DNA of 64,000 bases, from positions 103,478,668 to 103,542,667 of the forward strand of contig NC_088203.1 of NCBI RefSeq assembly GCF_037126465.1. Direction: 5' to 3'. The stretch is from Ornithodoros turicata. Its lineage: Eukaryota > Arthropoda > Arachnida > Ixodida > Argasidae. A program made the translations under genes and the position numbers. Below the pieces are notes generated by a model, which saw only the letters and a program-made list of their open reading frames with translations, had not been told where the DNA came from and made no database searches. Positions 57,430 to 64,000 of this stretch are shown here, in pieces (within the stretch, counting starts at the first letter, position 1; each line of letters opens with the position of its first letter).

Positions 57430-58920
57430 GATGGTCTCTCGGATAAGCTCGAATAGAAAACGACTTCGTCGTACTGTTCCCATCAACTGGCGGAAAGAAA
57501 CGTCCGGTTCCTCAGTCTAGCACCCTATGAATTGCCGCAACCAAGACGTACAAAATGGTTGGTGCCAGCAAAACAACCTGCCAACACAGGCATCAGTCGC
57601 GCAGAAGCATAAAATACACCGGCTCTTTTTGTCCCATTGGCACGGTCCAAAGCGCACGACCTATGGCGCCCCCTATACTTAGGCGTGACAAGCGGTCGTT
57701 ATTTGTTCTAACGCACAGACACAGGGGACTGGCATCAAAAAGAGATGCGGCCTCTGAAATGACGGGCAAAGCGCATCAAAATCTCGCTCCTGTTGGCCAC
57801 GTGATTGACAGGACCAGCTCTTTGACTTGCCTTCTGTTGTCAGCCGCGCGTTGCTGCGGAGGACAAAATACCCGGCTTTATTTTTATTCGCGGATTTTCA
57901 TTCCGATTCTCCCGTTTTTTTGCGATTTCTGCTCCCGGGCGTATATTTCTTTTTACGCTTTTCTGCCTGTCGTGCTATGCTTTTCTTCCATTTAGTTTGA
58001 CAGCGCAATAACGTGTCCCCGCTATTATAGCAGGAAATAACATTCCTTCTTATACACTCTTTACTTTCCACGTGTTGTTTAGTACGGGCTACCTGAGTAT
58101 TTCCTCTCGTAACTCATGACGTTGCTATGTTCTACCATCTAGCTCAGTTCGACAAACTTGTGTCTATGGGGGATCTATGGGGACTTTACATGGGGGAGGA
58201 GGTGCTTCCATCTCCCAAATGCACCACCAAAGGTACGAGTTCGGAGGGTTGAACCCCCTAACCCCCCTGGCTACGCCCATGCCTACGAGGATGAAACGAT
58301 TATTACGATTGCCGTGGCCAAGGAGCTTGTTCAAGAACCCACCTTTATGGCTATTTACAATTCCTTAAAAATTTCAAATCTCCGAGACACAAACTCGAGA
58401 CCCGCATACGTGACGACGAACACCTCGAATTGCACTGCCGTCTAGCGGCACGCCGAGTGAAGCTCAACTTGGCTTCCCGCTATGGGGTTGTCATCATTTA
58501 GGCTTCCTCACTGTGGTGCCAACAATTTATAGAAACTATACTTGGTTTTCTAAACGGTGGGTGGTTCGGATGATGTTGAAAGTGGCACCAAAGGACAAAA
58601 CATTTATCCTGCGGAGAGGGGGGGGGAATGATGCGTCGTGGGCGGACTTCACAGGAAACGAGAGTGCCCGATCATCGATGGAAATCTTTTACGGGGACCA
58701 ACGGGAGGCCGCACAGAAGGAGGAAAGAAGGAAAGCGTAAGTTTCGATTTCCTTACCAGGAACGGCGTCACGGATAAATACTGTTACTTATAAATTGCTG
58801 TCAAGGTAACGCAGTCTTTCATTCGGAGAGAAGAAAACTTTATACTTTATAGTGTCCCTTTAAAGGGGCCATGTTACGGTGCCAACAGCTCGAGGACGTG
58901 TTTTTTGACGTGGACTTTTT
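57430..58920. other. Intergenic stretch, nothing firmly recognised
   Basis: 57540-57995 has a 146-codon plus frame without motif. 58612-58720 (TGATGCGTCGTGGGCGGACT) looks like a worn SINE piece. GGGGGATCTATGGGG runs at 58165-58200. Confidence 0.3.
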
Positions 58921-58923
58921 TTC

Positions 58924-59023
58924 ATTCCGTGTTAGCACCGCTAAGCAACTGTGGCTATGAGCGGCGTACAGATATGCACAGATGGAGAGAGGACAGCAGG
59001 AAGGACTGGGTGACAGGGAGGCT
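58924..59023 (-). mobile_element. SINE (family S) distal fragment
   Basis: GTTAGCACCGCTAAGCAACT, GAGCGGCGTACAGATATGC and GATGGAGAGAGGACAGCAGG; the head is missing. Confidence 0.65.
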
Positions 59024-59354
59024 CGAAACTTTGCTCAAGACGACAATGTCGGACAGTGTGCGAGAGAGACTGACACAACCAGCGCATCATCGTTACATGA
59101 GTTCTCGTCGGATATGGCTCGGGTAATATCCAGTGGTGGTGGTGATGACGGTAACATATTGCTGCCGTTGACTTCAGAGCTCTGGGCATCGTCACGACTG
59201 TAGGTGAAGATGATAATAATGACAAGACGATTAGGGCGTGAAATAATAGTGAGTTTTAGTATACCGTTGATAAGGTTATCGTGCCTATCGGAACCAATCG
59301 CAGTGGTGCGTGACTCAGAATCTTATCCACTGATTGGTTCCGGTTGATACGGTT

Positions 59355-59570
59355 CATGAGTAAAATCTTGCAGCCAAAGAGAGGACGAAGACACAACGGT
59401 AGAAACACACAACAGCGGAACTGCAGACTCTCAACTAAAGGATTTATTGACAATACGTCAGTTAAAAGGCGCAAGAAAGTAGGACACAGATAGTGATAAA
59501 GGTGAATGTACCATGGCTATGAATGTCATGGCTATGTACCAACTACCCCAAATTTCTACCTTGGTGATAC
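59355..59570. repeat. Single arm of the inverted-repeat element seen at 29254
   Basis: 59357-59502 repeats the left arm of the 29254 element almost exactly. It is followed by GTACCATGGCTATGAATGTC and the inverted flank GTACCAACTACCCCAAATTT. GATACGGTTC lies on both sides (59346-59355 and 59567-59576), a possible 10-bp target duplication. Confidence 0.7.
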
Positions 59571-60024
59571 GGTTCCACGCAAGCAACGTTATCAACGGTC
59601 TGCTAAAACTCTCTAATATCTAGAATGCCGACAAGTTATCCGATCATCAACCGAGCTGATCATTTCGGATACGGCCAGATAAAGTCACGGGCACACTAGG
59701 CTGTTAGCCTTCTGTCAGTGTTGTCGGAATACAATAATCCCGCCAGGCGCCATTTCATCTTATTCAATTTTTCTTCCCATCCGCGCGCGACTCGTATTCG
59801 ACGAGCAACCAGAGCCGAGCCGCGGCTTCGTATTTCTAAATCGGGATCCTTTCCATCGGTCCGACAGGAATCGGAAACAAAGACTCCAGATGGAAATGAA
59901 GAAAAAAGAAAGAAAAGAAAACCTCCCCGCAATCAGACTAATGGCAGAGCAGAAAACTTCCGACCTCCCTCCCTCTTTGTTTACGACGACGGCTGCCCGC
60001 AATTGGATGGGTTAATATCACACT

Positions 60025-60277
60025 TACACTCTTAAAAATGAACTTCACCTCACAGCACGTTCCTAGCCAACCGTCATCTAGAATAATATCGTTATCTGCC
60101 CTGATTTGTTGAAAACGGGGGGCGTACGCCATTTCTGTGACACTTATGCTGTTCATAATTGTCACAGAAAAGGCGTACGCCCCGTGTTTTCAACAAATCG
60201 GGGCAGACAACGATATCATTCGAGATGATGGTTGGCTAGGAGCGTGCTATGCGGTGAAGTTCATTTTTAAGAGTGTA
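60025..60277. mobile_element. Palindromic MITE type A, complete
   Basis: CTGTGAC/GTCACAG subfamily. The only type-A copy found outside the Islet gene body in this window. Confidence 0.92.
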
Positions 60278-60862
60278 CGGCAGGAAATTCTTTCTCTCTC
60301 ACTCTGCTTTGCGGGATATAAGCAACGCGATAGTATTCCCCCAACCACAAAAAAAAAAAAAAAAAAAGCGCGAGAACTCGATAAATACACGGTGGCTTAC
60401 ACGAGCACTTACACGAACGATATTAACAGCTGTCACGGTAGTTCGCGGATGAATTTTGTTGCATCAGTACTGATGCGTACTCGAAAAAAACTTACTCGCA
60501 AAACAAAAATTGGAACCGTATACGTTTATACGTCTATTTTTTCTTATTGGCTCATTTTGTGTATGCTATAGTGTACGTTAAGCGTTTATCCTGGAAAAGG
60601 GGTTACGAAGGCCTATAGTACTCACGGTTAAAGCAGATTCAAACAGATTAAACGCTGCCTTGAAAAGGCTAACTTCCTTGTCCCAGGCGTGGCTGCGAAA
60701 GTAATCAAGTATAGAGCAATTTTTCTTCATAATGATATCCATCCATTCAGGGCATGTCAGACACCAGGGGTACGAAAAATACGACAAAGGCGCTTTCTTG
60801 TCTGCAGCTAGCACGTCATCCACCAAGGTCTGCGTTACAAGCAACGTTGAAACTGATGCATG

Positions 60863-61114
60863 TGACTCTAAAAACAGAACTTGACCGCATAGCACGCTGT
60901 GCTCCAACCATTGCCAAGAATGATAGGGTTGTCGCTTCCGACTCGAAGAGAGATGGGGGCGTACGCCTTTCTGTGGCAATTTTCATATATCCAAATAGCC
61001 ACAAAAAGGCGTACGCCCACCTCTCTCTCTTCGAATCAGAAGCGATAACCATATCATTCGCGACAATGGTTGGCGCACAGCGTGTTATGCGGTGAAGTTC
61101 TGTTTTTAGAGTGA
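60863..61114. mobile_element. Palindromic MITE type B
   Basis: Starts TGACTCTAAAAACAGAAC, ends GTTCTGTTTTTAGAGTGA. Stem with GGCGTACGCC; loop TTTTCATATATCCAAATAG. Confidence 0.85.
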
Positions 61115-61329
61115 TATTTGTGAACGGCGGAAGCCGTACAAGCAGAAAATGAACCGGTGACGAATTCATACTTCCCTGCCATAGTCCGAAGCGTTGCAGA
61201 GAAACCACTTTTACGGACGTTCACACCGTTTACTCCCATCGCTAGAATAAGATGGAAAGGAGAAAAAGTCGAGCAATTCGGTCGATCCCGACAGTGCTCG
61301 ATAGGTTTTTTTTTCCTTCTTCTTAATTA

Positions 61330-61383
61330 TGTGCTAGCGCCGCGAAGCGACGTGGCTATATGAATGGCTTACAGACGTACACA
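61330..61383 (-). mobile_element. SINE (family S) distal fragment
   Basis: GTGCTAGCGCCGCGAAGCGA, then GGCTTACAGACGTACACAG; head absent. It lies next to an intact copy in opposite orientation. Confidence 0.55.
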
Positions 61384-61400
61384 GGGCGTCCCTCTCGTTG

Positions 61401-61655
61401 GTGATAGCCAAGGTCGTGCTGAAGATTGGAAGGTGGTGGGTTCGAATCGTACCACCGGCTGTGCCGTATTAGGGTTTCCCTAGGTTTTCGGAAGACTTTC
61501 CAGACGCATGTCGGCACAGTTCCCCCTGAAGTCGGCCCAGGACGCATACGAACACCCCTGTCTCCCACTCCTTCCTGCTGTCCTCTCTCCATCTGTCCAG
61601 ATCTGCACGCTGCTCACAGCCACAGTTGCTTCGCGGCGCTAACACGGAATCAATA
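61401..61655 (+). mobile_element. SINE (family S), complete reference copy
   Basis: Order: A-box-like TAGCCAAGGTCGTGCTGAAG, B box GGGTTCGAATC (61439-61449), family body (TTTCGGAAGACTTTCCAGAC, GAAGTCGGCCCAGGACGCAT, CTGTCCTCTCTCCATCTGTC) and end CAGTTGCTTCGCGGCGCTAA, then AATAAATAAAAAA. The pattern is a tRNA-derived SINE with an A-rich tail, comparable in kind to the tick Ruka SINE (not verified). Confidence 0.85.
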
Positions 61656-61669
61656 AATAAAAAACACGT

Positions 61670-61848
61670 GCACAGATGGAGAGCAGGAAGGAGTGAGGGT
61701 TTGTACGCGTCCTGGACAGATCGACTTTGGGGAACTGGTAGGATTCTACCGGTGGTAACTCTACCGATCTCAAGTGGTAACTACCGGTGGTAGGATTCGA
61801 ACCCACCACCTCCCAGTCTTCAGTAATGACCTTGGAGTAACTACCAAC
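61670..61848 (-). mobile_element. SINE (family S), deleted and rearranged
   Basis: GCACAGATGGAGAGCAGGAAG, CGCGTCCTGGACAGATCGACT, and head GTAGGATTCGAACCCACCAC. The centre contains a small duplication of GTGGTAACTCTACC / GTGGTAACTACC. Confidence 0.6.
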
Positions 61849-64000
61849 GAGATGATGCTTTCATCCAGTCGGCCATGTCGCTGGTTGCTCGACATGTGAG
61901 TTTCGTCCACCTGAGGACGTGCATTGAACTTTCCATAGACGGTCTCTTGCCTAGGATGACGGGTGTGGATACATGTATACTGACGTACTGTGGGTATAGA
62001 CTTGGCTGAACCTTGGGATTTCGAACCGCGGGCCGACGTTCCACCGGGGCCGCGGGTAGAGACGGTCTTGTGCACAGAACTACTCTAAACGAGCTCACCC
62101 AATCGAACAACTTCGGCATTGAATACCACATCTGAACCTTCTTTAAAACTCTCTCTCCGGTGACGCTAAACGATGTTAGCGTCAGAGAGAACGAACTCGC
62201 TGTCCATTTACGCAACAAGCAACGCTGCGACTTCTCGCACGAGTCAGAGAGAAACAACATCACAAACTGTGGGAGCCTTTGCAGAGCGTATAATATACGG
62301 CGGCGGTTCATCCAAGAGAAAGACATTCGGAGGGCAACAAAAAGGCAAGAAAAGCCCCCTATCTAGGAGAAGGAGGAGGAGGAGGAGGTGGGAGGGGGGG
62401 GGGGAATCAATGCCTCGATGCTTTTAGCGGGGCCGCCAGAGAGTGAGCGATAGAAGCTTCCATCTGCTCCGGGAAAAAGCCAGGAAGATGTTGCTCACCC
62501 AGACTGCTAGGCTTCCTCACACCAGTTTTCTCTGCACACGAGATTTTCTTTCCTTTTCGTTGATTTCTTTCTCGCGTATATTTTATACGTGCGTTACTTT
62601 TTTTTTTTTTTCGCGCGAGCTAAGGGTAGAATGCAGTGAGGTTTTTGTCATTTCTTGATACTGCTTTTATACCGCGTATGCGCATGTTCGTTTTCTTTGC
62701 AGGCGAATGCGCCTTAACGATTAGTAAAGGTAACTGTTATCCGCGAAGTAAATAAACTAAGCATTTCAGAGTGAAAGCTCAATTCTTTGGCAAGATTTCT
62801 TCGCGGTTTACAACGAAGAAAGGCAACGCGAGGCTTCGGACGGTATATGCCTACATTAAAAGTGCATAAAAGGTGAACACCTGCGAAGCTGCAACGGTAG
62901 GAAAGACGTTTGGGAATATACGTGAACCTAACGCGTGCCTCAACTCTCTCATGTATAGAAGGCACCACCAGACGTTACAGCATATCCGTGCGCGTGACAA
63001 CGCTCCGATAGAGGTAACTTTTTTAAAGGCACTCTACCCAAAAGACAAATATCACGCAGTTAGTAGGATCAAATACCGCGCGCGAAAGCCAAGGTGTAGT
63101 GAGGGGGGCTACAGCCCCCTCCAACGAGGTTCACTAAAACGCTGGGCAGACTGGATCACCAGTGGCTAGACAGAGCACCTAACGACCACAATGTCAATAG
63201 GAGTGATTGCACGTTGACACTGGTTAGCCGAATTACGTATTTATTTGCGTCACCCCATCCTCACCGAAGAAAATTGTTCGCACCCCACTAAGGGCACGTA
63301 CCCCCAATACACAAAGCGTAACAGCCAAGAAAGAAAGAAACAAAAATTCCTCCCTCTCCAAGCATAACACCTGCATCAAAAAGAAGTCCGAAAAGTATAA
63401 GAATAAAATCTACGCGGCAGACAATAAAGCGGCTTGCCAGAAAGCCTCGTATAGAATGAAAGTGGCACCACAAAACATTATCACGGTGCAACGCGATCTG
63501 GTATAAGGTACGTACGTGAGGGTTACATTGTATCGCACTCCCATATAACCACTAGGCGTCGTTGCACAAAACGGTACAAGTATAGCAATATCCATAACCG
63601 GTGCCTTCTCATAAAGGCTGCGCAATATCGAAGCTCCGTTAACTGTTCGGCCGCGCGTGCCTGGTTTTCTTCTATTGTGTGCGCGAGACCTTTTTGATGA
63701 CAGGGACGTGATACTCGCAGTTGCATCGGGGCAAGGCAACGTTATGATGAGGGTGAGAAATGTTATTTCTATACACTGGAGTGGCATAGAGAAAGGAAAG
63801 GGGGTCAAAGAGTGTCACTTGACGAGCGAATGATAAAGGGGGGAGTTCATACAATGCTCGAGTGTTGTTCTTCGTGTGTGCTGGACGGGATTACTTTTAC
63901 GACAAGCAGTTTGCTTTTAGATTGGAAGACTGGGAAAGAAGAACAGAAAAAAAAAAGAGAAGAGAAACATCCTTCACGTTGTCTGCAAAACATAAAAAAC
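61849..64000. other. Intergenic stretch, nothing recognised
   Basis: The 161-codon minus frame at 61841-62326 overlaps another frame and has no motif. GGAGGAGGAGG and G-runs at 62370-62405. A GGGGGCTACAGCCCCC hairpin at 63102-63117. No gene or clear repeat end. Confidence 0.35.

Noticed and set aside
61841..62326. 161-codon minus ORF
   Set aside because: It overlaps a SINE edge and competing frames, with no recognisable domain or splice context.

Overview
This is eukaryotic (animal) DNA: genes are split by GT-AG introns, intergenic space is long, and the window is crowded with short transposable elements. The repeats (a tRNA-derived SINE with the end motif GCCGCGAAGCAACTGTGGCT, 'TTTACGTCGCGAGAC' repeats, CR1-like LINE tails) and the Islet-type protein suggest an arachnid, most likely a tick. 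That species call rests on recall and was not checked against a database.

The only gene I can name with confidence is an Islet-class LIM-homeobox transcription factor (ISL/tailup) on the + strand. Four coding exons are visible with compatible splice phases: LIM domain 2 (3324-3589), homeodomain (15253-15554), LHX-binding motif (31244-31450) and C-terminus with stop codon (40511-40678). Introns are about 11.7, 15.7 and 9.1 kb. LIM domain 1 and the 5' end lie upstream of the window. A 3' UTR probably runs to about 41.7 or 42.1 kb.

The introns are loaded with palindromic miniature elements. The main superfamily has ends TACACTC(T)TAAAAATGAAC and forms near-perfect hairpins of about 250 bp with TA target duplications. 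I count about 14 type-A copies, 13 of them inside the gene, plus related types B, C, D and E. Other repeats are hAT-like MITEs with 8-bp duplications, CACTCTAAG/TACACTCTTAAAA elements, TACAGGGTGTT elements, SINEs, LINE fragments, and two large inverted repeats that may derive from Penelope-like elements. Several nested insertions give the target-site evidence directly.

From 41 to 64 kb I see no gene I can identify. The stretch holds LINE and SINE debris, one minus-strand ORF with promoter-like flanks (50.2-51.1 kb) that could be an unrecognised first exon, and a weak first-exon candidate at 55.3 kb. A sparse flank is common beside developmental regulators. I found no operon, phage, CRISPR array, tRNA or rRNA gene. 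The least ordinary feature is the hairpin-element superfamily, whose subfamilies differ in sequence while both arms stay complementary.
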